A stretch of 64,000 nt of DNA from Ottowia sp. oral taxon 894. GTDB lineage: Bacteria; Pseudomonadota; Gammaproteobacteria; Burkholderiales; Burkholderiaceae_C. The stretch lies in the NCBI RefSeq assembly GCF_001262075.1, contig NZ_CP012073.1, positions 248,001 through 312,000 on the forward strand. The letters run 5' to 3'. The notes below the pieces were generated by a model. It was not told the origin of the DNA, made no database searches, and was given only the letters and a program-made list of their open reading frames with translations. Shown piece by piece: positions 7,861 through 18,788 of this stretch. Position 1 is the first letter of the stretch; each line of letters starts with the position of its first letter. A program made the position numbers and the translations under genes.

Positions 7861-9165
7861 ATGACACATCCCCCCCGCCGCGCCCTGCTGCAAAACCTGC
7901 TGGCTCTGGCCGCCTGCGCCGCCCTGCCTGGCGCGGCTCTGGCCGCTGAAGCGGCCCCTGTTCAACCCGCTGGCAAGCCCGCGCCCGTGCAGGTGGCCTT
8001 CATCGAAGCCCTGTCCGGCCCCTTTGCCAACACGGGCGAATCCGTCTGGCGCAACCTGCTCATGGCCAGCGAGCGCGTCAATGCCCGTGGCGGCGCACAA
8101 ATCGAACTGCGCCGCTACGACAACAAAGGCCAGGTGGACGAATCGCTGGCCGCCTTGCGCGCGGCCATCGACCACGGCGCGAGCGTGGTGCTGCAAGGCA
8201 ACTCATCGGCCGTGGCCGCCGCGCTGATAGACGCCATCAACAAACACAACCGCCGCGAGCCAGAGCGGCAAGTGCTGTTTCTCAACTACTCGGCCATCGA
8301 CCCGGCCCTGACCAACGAGCGTTGCAGCCCCTGGCATTTCCGCTTTGACGCGCATGCCGACATGCGCATGGCCGCGCTCATGCAAGTCATCAAAGAAGAC
8401 AAAGACCTCAAGCGCATCTACCTCATCGGGCAGGACTACAGCTTTGGCCAGGCCGTGCTGCGCGAAGCGCGCCGCCAGCTCGAAAAAGAGCGGCCCGACG
8501 TGCAAATCGTGGGCGACGAACTCCACCCCGTGGGCCGCGTGAAAGACTTCGCCCCCTACGCCGCCAAAATCAAAAACAGCGGCGCGCAAGCCGTGCTCAC
8601 CGGCAACTGGGGCAACGACCTCACCTTGCTCGTCAAGGCCGTGCGCGAAGCAGGCTTTGACGGGCGCTTCTACACCTTCTACGGCAACGCCCTGGGCGCG
8701 CCCGCCGCCATTGGCGAAGCGGGCATAGGCAAGGTTTTTGCCGTGGCCGACTGGATGCCCAACGTGCCCGCGCCCGAAAGCGCCGCCTTCTACAAGGCCT
8801 TCCGCGAGCGTTTTCCCAAACCCGAAGACGACTACGTGCACCTGCGCCAGCAACTGCTCATTGAGGCGCTGGCGCAAGCCATCGACGCCGCCAGCAAGCG
8901 CCCTGGCGGCCCCACCGCCGCCCACATCGCCGCCAGCCTTGAAAACGCCAAAGTGCAACTGGCCGGCCGCAGCGGCCACATGCGCGCGCAAGACCACCAG
9001 TTCCAGCAAAACCTCGTTGTCGGCGTGATGGACAAGCAAGGCGCGCCCGGCGTGCCTTTTGACGTGGAAGGCAGCGGCTACGGCTTTCGCATCGTGCGCG
9101 ACATCCCCGCCAGCCAGGCCGAAATGCCCACCACCTGCGCCATGCAGCGGCCCTGGCAGCCGTAA
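7861..9165 (+). CDS. ABC transporter substrate-binding protein, branched-chain amino acid type
   Basis: A 434-residue periplasmic binding protein of the LivJ-like Peripla_BP_6 type. The signal peptide has a twin-arginine start (PRRALLQNLLALAA) and probable cleavage near GAALA. The mature protein opens VQVAFIEALSGPFANTGESV, the usual first strand and ligand loop, and contains YLIGQDYSFGQAVL, typical of the second lobe. Substrates in this group include amino acids, amides and aromatic acids; none can be chosen here. As with the gene at 5699, no transporter components lie alongside. A CAAGGAG site precedes the ATG. Confidence 0.92.
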   Translation: MTHPPRRALLQNLLALAACAALPGAALAAEAAPVQPAGKPAPVQVAFIEALSGPFANTGESVWRNLLMASERVNARGGAQIELRRYDNKGQVDESLAALRAAIDHGASVVLQGNSSAVAAALIDAINKHNRREPERQVLFLNYSAIDPALTNERCSPWHFRFDAHADMRMAALMQVIKEDKDLKRIYLIGQDYSFGQAVLREARRQLEKERPDVQIVGDELHPVGRVKDFAPYAAKIKNSGAQAVLTGNWGNDLTLLVKAVREAGFDGRFYTFYGNALGAPAAIGEAGIGKVFAVADWMPNVPAPESAAFYKAFRERFPKPEDDYVHLRQQLLIEALAQAIDAASKRPGGPTAAHIAASLENAKVQLAGRSGHMRAQDHQFQQNLVVGVMDKQGAPGVPFDVEGSGYGFRIVRDIPASQAEMPTTCAMQRPWQP

Positions 9166-9170
9166 AAACG

Positions 9171-9203
9171 GCGGATTGCGTGAATTCGTTCGCGCAATCC
9201 GCT
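9171..9203. terminator. Inverted repeat after binding-protein gene, weak terminator candidate
   Basis: GCGGATTGCG and CGCAATCCGC form a perfect 10-bp stem with a 13-base loop directly after the stop codon at 9165. There is no T-tract, so intrinsic termination is uncertain. Confidence 0.35.
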
Positions 9204-9295
9204 GCTTGCTTGCGCGCGTGCCATGTGTCTTTCATTGCTGAATTCGTTTATTCTGTATCCATTCGTCAGAAACAACTCTTGCACGGGGAGCAGAA

Positions 9296-12200
9296 ATGCA
9301 GTGGTTTAGGGCACAGGGCGGTCAATCCGCACGTCACGGCTTGGTATGCCTGCTCATGCTGCTGTTCATGGCCTGCCAGGCCGTGGCGCAAGGCGGGCCA
9401 GACCCCGCGCTACAAAAAGGCCAGCAATGGCTGCAAGCCCAGACCAAGCCCGATGGCAGCCTGGCGAGCGAAGCCGCCTCGCCTGCGCTGCCCGCGCAAT
9501 CGCGCCATGAAACGGTTACCACGCTCAAGGCGCTGAACGCCAGCGTGCCTGCCACCTTGATTGCAGGCATGGACGGCTTCACGGCCCCCGCCACCCGCTA
9601 CCTTGCCCAGCGCGCCCTTACGCGCCAGCAGGCAGGCGCGGACGATGCCAGTCTGCTGGACGCACTGGCCGCGCTGCAAAACCCCAATGGCAGCTTTGGT
9701 GCCGCACAGGGCCTGCCCGGCAATGCGCTGGACACAGCCTGGGCCTTGCGCGCCCTGGCCGCCAGCCGCGCCAGCGCCCAGGCCACACTCAAGGCGCTGC
9801 AATGGCTGGCCAGCGCCCAGCACGCTGACGGCTCCTGGCCCCTTGCGCCAGATGGCGACGCCACCATCACCACCGCCCTTGCCGCCCAGGCCCTGCTGCC
9901 TTGGCGGCAACAGCCCGCCGCGCAGGCCGCCCTTGCCAAAGCGCGCGCCTGGCTCACTGCTCAGCGCAATCCGCAACAAGCCTGGAGCAGCAATCTGCAT
10001 ACTGCCCAGGCCCTGCTGGCCGTGCTGCCGGGGCTGGACACGGCAGCAGCCATGCAGCCCGCCCTCACGGCACTGAAACAGGCCCAGCGGCCTGATGGCA
10101 GCTGGGCGGGCGATCCACACCTGACAGCGCTGGCTCTGCGCGCGCTGCGGCTGGCCGCGCAACCCGCCACCAATCCTGATCTGGCCAGCGTGCGGGGGCA
10201 GGTGGTGGATGAAGCCGGCAAACCTATCGCAGGCCTATCTGTGCAATTGGCCCGCAACACACAGCAAACAAATACTGACATTCGAGGAGAATTCGTTTTT
10301 TCTGGTTTGCCAGCAGGAATCGATACATTACATATAAAAACTGATGGAATGCAAAATTATTCAGCCAGCTTATCCTTGATGCCTGGCCAATTACTCAATC
10401 TGGGGAAAATTATTCTTAAAGCACTTGGCCCCAGCAATTCACATACTTTTTCTATTTCTGGAGTAGCGCACTACAGCATAGACGGCTACAAATGGCTTCC
10501 AGCTAGCAATGCAAGGATCAGTGTTGGAATGCTTTTTACCTCAACAAACTGGAAAGGAGAATACGTTTTAAATAATATAACTCCCGGCACCTTAAATATT
10601 CGCGCTGAATATTCCAATTCAGCATACGCAAACTTCAATACAATTGAAACCTCGCTTACAGCTCAAGCGGGCGAGCAAATACGCTTCGATCCCAAATTTA
10701 CTCACCTTAGCTGGAACCGATCCGTTAAAGTGGTAGTTACTGATGCATCTTCCGGCCAACCCTTACCCAATGCTATCGTTAGTCTTAACGGTATTGAACA
10801 TACCGTTAATATTAATGGTGAACTCACTTTTTCTTCTGAACTGGCTACTGAAAACAATTTTGTGAGCATTTCTGCCGAAGGATATATTTCACGCAGCATG
10901 CACATAAAAATACGGGGAGCGCAGCATATACTTCTTCCTGTCACCCTCACACCTGATACGCGAGGCACAACCTCCACAACGCTGCAAGGGCTAATCACAG
11001 ACGCAGAGACCCACCTCCCCATACCTGATGCAACTGTGCGCATTTTCAATACGAATCTATTAACCCGCACTGGAACAGATGGACATTACATTCTAAGTGA
11101 TGTGCCCGCAGGACAAAATAAAATCTTGATTGAAAAATCCAATTACAACAGTCAAGCGCAGACATTAAATCTGCGGCAAAATTATATTCATGAGTTTAAT
11201 GTATCATTGGCACAGCAAATAGATGCAGCACAGTCTATTAACGCGCAATTCATAGTGCTTAACAGTACAAGCAAGCAGCCAGTTCCCAACGCTCAAATTG
11301 TTATAGGAGGCGTCAACGCCCGAACTCTGCAAACTGACAAGCAAGGGCACGCCAGTATTAGTGGCCTAAACGCTGGAATTTCGCATATCAAAGCAGAAGC
11401 GACCGGATATGAAGAGAACCATTTTGATATTGAATTCAAAGCTGGTGGTACTTATTCAATTCCGATAAAACTGGATCCACGAAATTCAGGAGGCTTCCGC
11501 ATTCATGGACAAGTGCTAGATGCGTCCAGTGGACAACCATTACCTAACGTTCGCGTCAATCTGTCCGGACTAAATGGCATGCAAACTGCGACCGATACTA
11601 GTGGATATTACGAGTTTGCAGGTCTGCACCAAGGAAGGTGGCACCTTTCTGCAACAAAAACTGGCTACTACAGTAACACCCGTATTTTGGATCTGACTGC
11701 CAGCGCTCGCGCTGATATTCAGCTGCTCGCCAGCAGCAACGAACAATCTGGCCTGGATACATTGCGTGCTGTTGTGGCAGGCCATTCTAATAGCTCTACT
11801 CGCGCAATAGGGCATTTATTCATTTTTGGGCAACCAGGCACATCCGGTGCAATTAGAAGCAATGATGGTATTCTGGATCAGAATTTCATTATTGATAACA
11901 CTGGCATTTCTGACATCATCGTGCCAGCCAGCCAGTTTCTTGCAACTGAAAATATAGTGCAAGAAAAAGCGCTTTTTATTTACGCAAATAATTCTGTGAG
12001 TGCCTCATTTCTAAACAGAGAGAATCACTCAACAGATATGACCTATCTTTTGGACGCAGCGGCGCTAGGTACGCACTATCGAGTGATGAACTGGGATTCA
12101 GGCATCATGCAGATGTCTGTAACAGCAATCGAGCATGACACAAATATAACGATTATTCCAGCAAAGAAATTTTCGTCTGGTCAAAAGCCAGGAAACCCAT

Positions 12201-14047
12201 TCACAATCAGATTAAACAAAGGCCAGTCTGTTATCTATCACGCCACATACGGTTCCGACATGACCGGCAGTCAAATTCACTCCAATAAACCCATAGCTGT
12301 ATTCGCGGGAGTAAAATGCGCCAACATTCCTGCTCAAACGGCTGCTTGTGATCATTTATTTACCCAGTTGCCTCCTGTGGAACAATGGGTTAATGAGTAT
12401 ATTGTGCCAGCCTTAACACAAATAAGTGGGGCAAGCACCTTAACACGAATTCTTGCTGCAGATGACGACACACATATCACCATCAACGGCAAACTGGTGG
12501 CCAGTCTGCAAGCTGGACAGTTTTACCAGAAAGATGTGGACACCGACCTGCACATCACTAGTAACCGTCCAGTGCTAGTAGGGCAGTTCATGAAAGGTGC
12601 AGGCGCTACAAATGGTAAGGCTGATCCATCCTTCACCTACTTATTGGGCATCGAACAAGCGCTGAAAAGCTACGTATTCACTACCCCCACTGGACAGGCA
12701 GCCTATCCCGTCAACACGTTGAATCTGGTTATACCTAATACAGCATTGCCAACGCTAAAGCTCAATGGCGCTCGGGTTGATACGTCAACTTTCCGTACTG
12801 TTCAAAATACAAGCTACAGCACAGGTTATTTGTCTATCCCCGAAGGAGCAGGAAAAATTGAGGCGGATCTACCCTTCCTTGCGTTCATTTCAGGTTATAG
12901 AATTTATGATAGTTATTACACTTTTCTGGGGGCCAATTATTCTCCCGGCGCATCAGTTCCACCGTTCAGTGGACAGCTGAACGTTACTACTGATCAACCA
13001 GTATATCCGGCTGATTCTCCAGTCATATTGCAAGCCGATGTGCATAACAGCGGGACGACCGCTTCTAAATTACGTCTGCTGTTGCGTCTGCATAGCTCAG
13101 ATGGCAGTGAGATCATGCGGTTTTCTCCGCATGCACTGGATAGCCCGGAACCTGGGCAATCAGTACATTATCAGCAATCCTGGAATACTGCCAACTATCC
13201 GGCGGGAATATACACCTTGACAGGTTCATTAATAGATACCTCCGGGCATGTTGTTGATACGGATAGCAGTCTGTTTTCCATTGCTGCTGGTCATATAAAT
13301 AATCCAAAAGCAACTCTTGAGGTCAAAACAGACCGTGCCGCCTACTCCAGCAGTGATAACGTGCATATTACTTCCTATGCTCACAATCTAACTTCAAATG
13401 CCAATCTGAATGATGTTTACGTTCTACTTAAAGCAACTGCTCCCAATAGACAAATTATCTATACGGATAGATTACCTATAGGGCAATTGAATGCATTCGC
13501 AATCCGTATAACCAATGGGATTCAAAAACTGCGCAATGCCCCCGAAGGCATCTACACCGTGCAGGCCAGCCTCATCGGCAGCGGCCACAACCTCAAGCGA
13601 CATACAGCCCGCAAGACCTACGACACCGGCGTGACCCTGGCCACCGCAACGGCGCAATACACGGTGCAGAAAAACACCGCAACGCCAACGCCAACGCCAA
13701 CGCCAACGCCAACGCCAACGCCGACGCCAACGCCAACGCCGACGCCAACGCCGACGCCAACGCCGACGCCAACACCGACGCCAACACCGACGCCAACACC
13801 GACGCCAACACCGACGCCAACACCGACGCCAACACCGACGCCGACACCAACACCGACACCAACGCCAACACCGACGCCCAGCCCGTCAGGCCGCATCGCT
13901 GCCGTGCCCGCCAGCAGTCCGGCCGCGCTGGCGCTGCTTGCCGCAGCTGTGGCCCTGACCGCGCGCCGCCGCAAAAACGGCGCCATTCGCCGCGCCGCCC
14001 ATCACCCCTGCCATCTTGACCACGCCACACAGGAGACCCAGCCATGA
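9296..14047 (+). CDS. Large adhesin-like surface protein: alpha-toroid, six CarboxypepD_reg-like repeats, IgGFc-binding-like domain, TP stalk, CTERM-like tail
   Basis: A 1583-residue exported protein. A signal peptide ends near residue 31 (ACQAVAQ). Residues 35-290 carry repeated helix pairs with QxPDGSW-type motifs ([27 protein letters not shown]), as in squalene-cyclase/prenyltransferase alpha-toroids. Residues 298-815 hold about six carboxypeptidase regulatory-like beta sandwiches ([14 protein letters not shown]). Residues 822-1205 resemble the IgGFc-binding N-terminal domain. Residues 1222-1455 look like macroglobulin-type beta domains. A (Thr-Pro) run of about 33 units follows, then a hydrophobic helix and RRRK, resembling a CTERM sorting tail. 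The stop overlaps the next gene's start (ATGA), so the two are translationally coupled. Bases 10240-13500 are clearly AT-richer than both ends of the gene, which indicates a mosaic origin. A role as adhesin or display partner is inference. Confidence 0.8.
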   Translation: MQWFRAQGGQSARHGLVCLLMLLFMACQAVAQGGPDPALQKGQQWLQAQTKPDGSLASEAASPALPAQSRHETVTTLKALNASVPATLIAGMDGFTAPATRYLAQRALTRQQAGADDASLLDALAALQNPNGSFGAAQGLPGNALDTAWALRALAASRASAQATLKALQWLASAQHADGSWPLAPDGDATITTALAAQALLPWRQQPAAQAALAKARAWLTAQRNPQQAWSSNLHTAQALLAVLPGLDTAAAMQPALTALKQAQRPDGSWAGDPHLTALALRALRLAAQPATNPDLASVRGQVVDEAGKPIAGLSVQLARNTQQTNTDIRGEFVFSGLPAGIDTLHIKTDGMQNYSASLSLMPGQLLNLGKIILKALGPSNSHTFSISGVAHYSIDGYKWLPASNARISVGMLFTSTNWKGEYVLNNITPGTLNIRAEYSNSAYANFNTIETSLTAQAGEQIRFDPKFTHLSWNRSVKVVVTDASSGQPLPNAIVSLNGIEHTVNINGELTFSSELATENNFVSISAEGYISRSMHIKIRGAQHILLPVTLTPDTRGTTSTTLQGLITDAETHLPIPDATVRIFNTNLLTRTGTDGHYILSDVPAGQNKILIEKSNYNSQAQTLNLRQNYIHEFNVSLAQQIDAAQSINAQFIVLNSTSKQPVPNAQIVIGGVNARTLQTDKQGHASISGLNAGISHIKAEATGYEENHFDIEFKAGGTYSIPIKLDPRNSGGFRIHGQVLDASSGQPLPNVRVNLSGLNGMQTATDTSGYYEFAGLHQGRWHLSATKTGYYSNTRILDLTASARADIQLLASSNEQSGLDTLRAVVAGHSNSSTRAIGHLFIFGQPGTSGAIRSNDGILDQNFIIDNTGISDIIVPASQFLATENIVQEKALFIYANNSVSASFLNRENHSTDMTYLLDAAALGTHYRVMNWDSGIMQMSVTAIEHDTNITIIPAKKFSSGQKPGNPFTIRLNKGQSVIYHATYGSDMTGSQIHSNKPIAVFAGVKCANIPAQTAACDHLFTQLPPVEQWVNEYIVPALTQISGASTLTRILAADDDTHITINGKLVASLQAGQFYQKDVDTDLHITSNRPVLVGQFMKGAGATNGKADPSFTYLLGIEQALKSYVFTTPTGQAAYPVNTLNLVIPNTALPTLKLNGARVDTSTFRTVQNTSYSTGYLSIPEGAGKIEADLPFLAFISGYRIYDSYYTFLGANYSPGASVPPFSGQLNVTTDQPVYPADSPVILQADVHNSGTTASKLRLLLRLHSSDGSEIMRFSPHALDSPEPGQSVHYQQSWNTANYPAGIYTLTGSLIDTSGHVVDTDSSLFSIAAGHINNPKATLEVKTDRAAYSSSDNVHITSYAHNLTSNANLNDVYVLLKATAPNRQIIYTDRLPIGQLNAFAIRITNGIQKLRNAPEGIYTVQASLIGSGHNLKRHTARKTYDTGVTLATATAQYTVQKNTATPTPTPTPTPTPTPTPTPTPTPTPTPTPTPTPTPTPTPTPTPTPTPTPTPTPTPTPTPTPTPTPTPSPSGRIAAVPASSPAALALLAAAVALTARRRKNGAIRRAAHHPCHLDHATQETQP
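13678..13878 (+). repeat. Hexanucleotide tandem repeat encoding (Thr-Pro)n
   Basis: About 33 tandem 6-bp units of the form ACGCCA, ACGCCG or ACACCG, each coding Thr-Pro, in the adhesin gene just before its membrane tail. The units vary in blocks, with ACGCCA first and ACACCG ACGCCA alternating later, as expected from slippage or unequal exchange. Length changes keep the reading frame. It probably forms a rigid stalk or wall-spanning segment. Confidence 0.95.
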
Positions 14048-17000
14048 CCGCCCGCTTTCTGCTCCATTCGCTGCAAACGGGCGCACGCCGCCAGCTTTTA
14101 GTGCAGCACGGCGGCCTGGACCGCCCTGCCTTCTGCGGCCTGGGCGGGCGCGCCTTGCGGCTTGTGTCCTGGCTGGTCATTGCCGCCTTGCTGAACACCA
14201 GCTTCGCGCCGCTGGCGCGCGCCATGCAGCATCAAAGACAGCTGGCCGCTGCACAGGCCGCTGAAGACAGCGCCGCTTCCGACGAACAGCGCTACGCCCA
14301 GGCCCTGCAAGCCATTGAACAGGCGCTGCAAAACGAAAACCAGGGCGAAAGCCAGGGCCGCGCCAAAGCCATGTCCGCCGCAGCCCTGGCCAGCGCGCAA
14401 ACCCTGCAAACCTACGCCGAGGGCATCCGGCAGCAATCGCAGCAGCTGCGCCAGCAGTGGCAAGCCGCAGGCGTGGAGGCTGCCATCCTTGAAAGGCAAG
14501 CGGCTCTTGAGCAGCAGTTTCTTGACAAGCACCATCGTCTGATGGCCCCGCTTGAAGCTGCGCAAGGCCCCGCAGCCAAAAGCAGCGCCAGCGCCCAGGC
14601 ATCCGCCCGCCGCGCCCTGCAACAGTTTCTGGCAGACAACGCCCCGCGCCCGGCTCCCTCGCTCATTGATTGGCAGCGCCTGCCCTGGCAAGTGCAAAAA
14701 CCCCTTGAAGCCCGGCCCGCCGAAAGCGAAGCCGCCCTGCAACAAAAGCTCGGCCTGCCGCAAGCCAAAGCCGCCAGCGCCGCCACGGCTGCCGACACGG
14801 CCTTCACGCCGGAAGCGCCCGACAGCCCCGAAATCCGCCAGCTGGCCCAAAAGCTGGAGCGCAACCCTTTGAAGATTTACCAGTGGGTGCATGACCACAT
14901 TCACTACACGCCCACCCAGGGCAGCGTGCAAGGCGCGGCCGACACCCTGGACAAAAAGGCGGGCAACGCCACAGACACCGCCAGCTTGCTCATTGCCTTG
15001 CTGCGCAGCAGCGGTATCGCCGCCCGCTATGTCTATGGCACGGTGGATATTCCGCTGGCGCAAGCGCAGAACTGGGCCGGGGGCCTGAAAACGCCTGAAG
15101 CCCTGCAACAAATCCTGGGCCAGGGCGGCATTGCCAACACCCTGCTGGTCAAGGGCGGCCAGCCTGTGGCCATTCGCATGGAGCATGTGTGGGCCGAAGC
15201 CTTCATTCAGTACCACCCCGGCTGGGGCGCGCGCCATGTGCCCGGCCAGAGCACACCCGACGCCTGGATTCCCATGGACGCCAGCTTCAAGCAATACACC
15301 TACAGCGACGGCATGGATCTTCAGCAGGCCGTGCCGCTGGATGCGGCCGCCCTGATCAGCGCCGCCGGGCAAGGCGCGCAAGTCAATGAGGCCGAGGGCT
15401 GGGTGCAGCACTTGAACACCGCTGCCTTGCAAGGCCAGCTCAGCGCTTATCAGCAAAGGCTCAAAGCCTATATCGACCGCCAGAACGGCGGCCAAAGCAC
15501 TGTCGGCCAGGTGCTGGGCCAGCGCACGGCGCAAATCGATCCCCTGCCCTTTTTTGCCGCTACGCTGCCTTATGAAGTCAAGGCCCGAAGCCAGTCTTTC
15601 GGCGCCATTCCTGACAGTCTCAAGGCCAGGTTCAGATACGCCATCTATCCTGACAAGCAAAGCGCCGTGCTCGAGGGCAGCCCCATCTTGCAATTTGAAG
15701 CAGACACGGCCAGTCTGGCGGGCAAGAAGCTGACGCTGGCCTGGGTGGCGGCCAGCGATGCCGATCAGCGGGCCATTGAGGCGCTGATTCCCCAGGTGCG
15801 CCCCGGACAGACGCTCAAGCCGCAAGATTTGCCCAGAGGGCTGCCCGCCAGCATCAGCCTGAAGCCGCAGATTTTGGTGGAGGGCGCTGTCAAGGCCGAA
15901 GGCAGCGCCTTGAGAGCGGGCAGCGAGCCGGTCGGCGCCGGGGCCTTTACCCAGTACGGCAGCCGCCAATGGGATGAAACGTATGACCAGCTCATCGCCG
16001 GGCAGCAAACGGCATTGGGGCTGAGTATTCAGGGCATCAGCCAGGCGCAGATGGAAAGGCTCAAGGCCCGGATGGAAGAAACCAAACAGACGCTGGAGCG
16101 CGCGCAGGCTGCGCCCGAAAGCCAGCGCGGGCAGATCCTGAAGGGCATCACCGGAGACAAGCTCACGGGAGACATGCTCACGGCCACGGTGTGGGGCTAC
16201 TTTGCCAGTTTGCAAAGCCAGGGGCTGATTGCCGCATCACAGGCGCAAATGGTGGATGCGCCCGCCTTGAGCTATGGGCTGTTTCATGCGCAAGTCAAAC
16301 CCAACAAGCTGTATGGCCTTGTCAACCGGGGCGTCACGTTTCAGGGCTTGAATATGGACATAGGCCACTTGCGGCATGTGCGCTGGGTGAAAGATGATGA
16401 TCCCAAGAGCCAGATCAACAAAGACCCCAATCTCGCCCAAAACGGCAAAACGGCCGCGCAAAACCGCTGGATTGCCTACAACAAGATGAGAGGCCAATAC
16501 GCCAGCGCGATGGAGCATGCAGCGCCGGAGGCGTTCTGGGTAGATAAAATGAAGTGCAGCCATACGGATGAAAACGGGCGAATCCAGAACCCGACATTAA
16601 ATCCGTGCGCGGAAGGCATATCCGCCGTAAAGGCTATTGCCATCGCACAAGCCGAAGGGCAGAAGATTTACACGATCAACAAACAGAATGCGCAGACGGC
16701 GCTGCAAAAGTTGCCCATAGGCGGAGAAGTGGGCAGTGAAATCAGGAATGCCGTCAATGCTGGCAAGGAAGTGACCGTGCATGAGAAAAGCATCAACAAG
16801 CACGGATGGAAGGGGTTTGGGTATATTGTTATTGATCCGGAGACCGGAGCGGGGGCTTATTTGATTGAGGGGAGCGGGAATGGGGGAATATTTTTAGCAA
16901 TTGGCTCCTTGTATGGTTTCGCTCTTGGCTATACCATGCTTGGGCTTGATGCCGCCATTGCTTCAAAAGCCTCGTCTGCATTTATTGGTCCTATGCTGAC

Positions 17001-17259
17001 GGCGCTTGCTCTTGAACTGGCGTCAATCGCAGTAATATGGCAGGCTTATGGGGCATTGTATGGCGATAAAGCTCAACAATGTTTCGTCACCGGGATCGGC
17101 TTAGGGCTAGCAAGTGCAAATGTCGCTATAGCAATTTTGGGAAAATTATCGGGACATCCTCTTCCGGGAGGAACTATTACAATAGCATCGACCTCTTTAA
17201 TAATTGCAGTGATATCTTCAAATACACCAACAGAGACCTCAAGCAATTGTTTTAAATAA
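14044..17259 (+). CDS. Polymorphic-toxin-like protein with transglutaminase-like domain and membrane-type C-terminal tail (cassette 1, full length)
   Basis: A 1071-residue protein and the only complete copy of the family here. Residues 36-60 are a membrane or signal segment ([20 protein letters not shown]). Residues 62-170 are Gln/Ala-rich and probably coiled coil. Residues 270-440 form a transglutaminase-like core: histidine about 380 (EHVWAEAF) and aspartate about 409 (WIPMDAS) are in place. The position expected for the catalytic cysteine reads [10 protein letters not shown], so activity is doubtful. Residues 673-948 are a core shared with all downstream cassettes, ending [12 protein letters not shown]. 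Residues 949-1071 are a unique hydrophobic tail with cysteines in DKAQQCF and SSNCFK. The conserved-core plus variable-tail layout and the small membrane gene 7 bp downstream are typical of polymorphic toxins. Toxicity itself is inferred. Confidence 0.8.
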   Translation: MTARFLLHSLQTGARRQLLVQHGGLDRPAFCGLGGRALRLVSWLVIAALLNTSFAPLARAMQHQRQLAAAQAAEDSAASDEQRYAQALQAIEQALQNENQGESQGRAKAMSAAALASAQTLQTYAEGIRQQSQQLRQQWQAAGVEAAILERQAALEQQFLDKHHRLMAPLEAAQGPAAKSSASAQASARRALQQFLADNAPRPAPSLIDWQRLPWQVQKPLEARPAESEAALQQKLGLPQAKAASAATAADTAFTPEAPDSPEIRQLAQKLERNPLKIYQWVHDHIHYTPTQGSVQGAADTLDKKAGNATDTASLLIALLRSSGIAARYVYGTVDIPLAQAQNWAGGLKTPEALQQILGQGGIANTLLVKGGQPVAIRMEHVWAEAFIQYHPGWGARHVPGQSTPDAWIPMDASFKQYTYSDGMDLQQAVPLDAAALISAAGQGAQVNEAEGWVQHLNTAALQGQLSAYQQRLKAYIDRQNGGQSTVGQVLGQRTAQIDPLPFFAATLPYEVKARSQSFGAIPDSLKARFRYAIYPDKQSAVLEGSPILQFEADTASLAGKKLTLAWVAASDADQRAIEALIPQVRPGQTLKPQDLPRGLPASISLKPQILVEGAVKAEGSALRAGSEPVGAGAFTQYGSRQWDETYDQLIAGQQTALGLSIQGISQAQMERLKARMEETKQTLERAQAAPESQRGQILKGITGDKLTGDMLTATVWGYFASLQSQGLIAASQAQMVDAPALSYGLFHAQVKPNKLYGLVNRGVTFQGLNMDIGHLRHVRWVKDDDPKSQINKDPNLAQNGKTAAQNRWIAYNKMRGQYASAMEHAAPEAFWVDKMKCSHTDENGRIQNPTLNPCAEGISAVKAIAIAQAEGQKIYTINKQNAQTALQKLPIGGEVGSEIRNAVNAGKEVTVHEKSINKHGWKGFGYIVIDPETGAGAYLIEGSGNGGIFLAIGSLYGFALGYTMLGLDAAIASKASSAFIGPMLTALALELASIAVIWQAYGALYGDKAQQCFVTGIGLGLASANVAIAILGKLSGHPLPGGTITIASTSLIIAVISSNTPTETSSNCFK

Positions 17260-17266
17260 GTGCAAC

Positions 17267-17653
17267 ATGAATAACCTCTGGGATTCAAATAATCATTCCG
17301 TAAATATACTGTTACTGATTGCAATTCATTTATATATTTTTATAGTAACATCTATCGTGACTACATATAAAATAACCAAAAATATTAAAAAGGCGCTACT
17401 AACAACCTTGCAAGAATCAAAAGCGCCTATGATTAGCGAGGCGTCCATCTTGATTTACGCAATTAGAATTATTTTTGGGGTTAATATCAATATTAGTTAT
17501 ATATATGAGATCCTATTTACATTATTTTTTTGCTTTATTATTATTAATGGCAATATGGGTAAATATCATTTTAATGCTAGAATATTTTTGACTGGTCAAA
17601 TTATTCTCGTTGTATTTATTGGTTGCATATTGTTTGCGGATTTATTAATGTAG
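17267..17653 (+). CDS. Small membrane protein, probable immunity to cassette 1 tail
   Basis: A 128-residue AT-rich gene beginning 7 bp after the toxin stop. It has about four hydrophobic helices (SVNILLLIAIHLYIFIVTSI near the N-terminus) and basic loops, and matches no family I know. Its size, position and membrane nature fit an immunity protein against a membrane-acting tail, as with colicin immunity proteins. The partnership is inferred from adjacency and from the same arrangement in the other cassettes. Confidence 0.65.
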   Translation: MNNLWDSNNHSVNILLLIAIHLYIFIVTSIVTTYKITKNIKKALLTTLQESKAPMISEASILIYAIRIIFGVNINISYIYEILFTLFFCFIIINGNMGKYHFNARIFLTGQIILVVFIGCILFADLLM

Positions 17654-17660
17654 TTTCAAT

Positions 17661-18788
17661 GTGGAATTTTATGTGCTCATAAATCATCGGGGCGTCACGT
17701 TTCAGGGCCTGAACATAGACATAGGCCACTTGCGGCATGTGCGCTGGGTGAAGGATGATGATCCCAAGAGCCAGATCAACAAGGACCCCAATCTCGCCCA
17801 AAACGGCAAAACGGCCGCACAAAACCGCTGGATTGCCTACAACAGGATGAGAGGCCAATACGCCAGCGCGATGGAGCATGCGGCGCCGGAGGCGTTCTGG
17901 GTGGATAAAACGAAGTGCAGCCATACGGATGAAAACGGGCGAATCCAGAACCCGACATTGAATCCGTGTGCGGAAGGCATATCCGCCGTGAAGGCCATTG
18001 CCATTGCCCAAAGCGAAGGGCAGAAGATTTACACGATCAACAAGGCCAACGCGCAGACGGCGCTGCAAAAGTTGCCTATAGGCGGAGAAGTGGGCAGTGA
18101 AATCAGGAATGCCGTCAATGCTGGCAAGGAAGTGACCGTGCATGAGAAAAGCATCAACAAGCACGGATGGAAGGGGTTTGGGTATATTGTTATTGATCCG
18201 GAAACCGGGGCCGGGGCTTATTTGATTGAGGGGAGTGGGAATGGTGGAGAACAGATAGATGCTGCAATTGCTAAGGCATTGAATATTAATCAGCTTGCTC
18301 CAGACAGAATCAAACAATCAATAATGACTTATAATTTAGGCATGCTTAATCGTGTATTAAGTATGGTTGAACATGCCGCCCTCACGGTTAGTGCTTGGCT
18401 GAAATGCAATAGTGAGCTGATTATCAATATACTTGTGCTAGCAATTATCTTGGCGCTAATTGTTGCTGTGATACGAAATGCCCCAGCCCTTGCTCCTGCT
18501 GCAGTTATAGTAGTTGCACTGGCATCAAAGCCAGCCATGGCTGCCAGTTCTAGGACAAGTTGTTTTATAGATTGCACAAAAGCAACGCCTCAAATCCTAA
18601 AGATTACCATGCCAGAACCGATATTGGGCAGAGAGCATGAATTCAAGGCTGAATATGGAGCCACTCCTGTTAGCAGATTCGATATATGCAGCTGCAAGGA
18701 TGGAGGCATCGTGATATGGGAGGTGCAAAAATGTGGCAGCATTCCCGTTGGAGCAATACCAATAATAACAGATTTCAGGTGGAAATAA
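17661..18788 (+). CDS. Silent toxin cassette 2: core fragment plus unique tail
   Basis: An open frame of 375 codons starting at a GTG. Homology to the full-length gene starts at about 17687 (RGVTFQGLN...) and runs through the core to [12 protein letters not shown], about 190 residues, nearly identical to cassette 1 at the DNA level. The N-terminal membrane, coiled-coil and transglutaminase-like parts are absent, so this is a displaced C-terminal module rather than an exportable protein. The tail (residues 195-375) differs from all others: one strong membrane segment (IINILVLAIILALIVAVI), then a soluble cysteine-containing domain with FDICSCKDGGIVIWEVQKCG. The soluble end and the soluble neighbour suggest an enzymatic or non-pore toxin. 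Confidence 0.7.
   Translation: MEFYVLINHRGVTFQGLNIDIGHLRHVRWVKDDDPKSQINKDPNLAQNGKTAAQNRWIAYNRMRGQYASAMEHAAPEAFWVDKTKCSHTDENGRIQNPTLNPCAEGISAVKAIAIAQSEGQKIYTINKANAQTALQKLPIGGEVGSEIRNAVNAGKEVTVHEKSINKHGWKGFGYIVIDPETGAGAYLIEGSGNGGEQIDAAIAKALNINQLAPDRIKQSIMTYNLGMLNRVLSMVEHAALTVSAWLKCNSELIINILVLAIILALIVAVIRNAPALAPAAVIVVALASKPAMAASSRTSCFIDCTKATPQILKITMPEPILGREHEFKAEYGATPVSRFDICSCKDGGIVIWEVQKCGSIPVGAIPIITDFRWK

Noticed and set aside
13618-13986. A reverse-strand (Val-Gly)n protein over the TP repeat, or a CRISPR-like array.
   Set aside because: The repeat is a simple hexanucleotide tandem without spacers, and the reverse frame is only its complement; the plus frame continues the adhesin.
14098-16215. 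A 705-codon reverse-strand frame over the toxin gene.
   Set aside because: Shadow frame. A shorter version reappears opposite cassette 4 (20626-21456) because the DNA is duplicated, which might mimic conservation.
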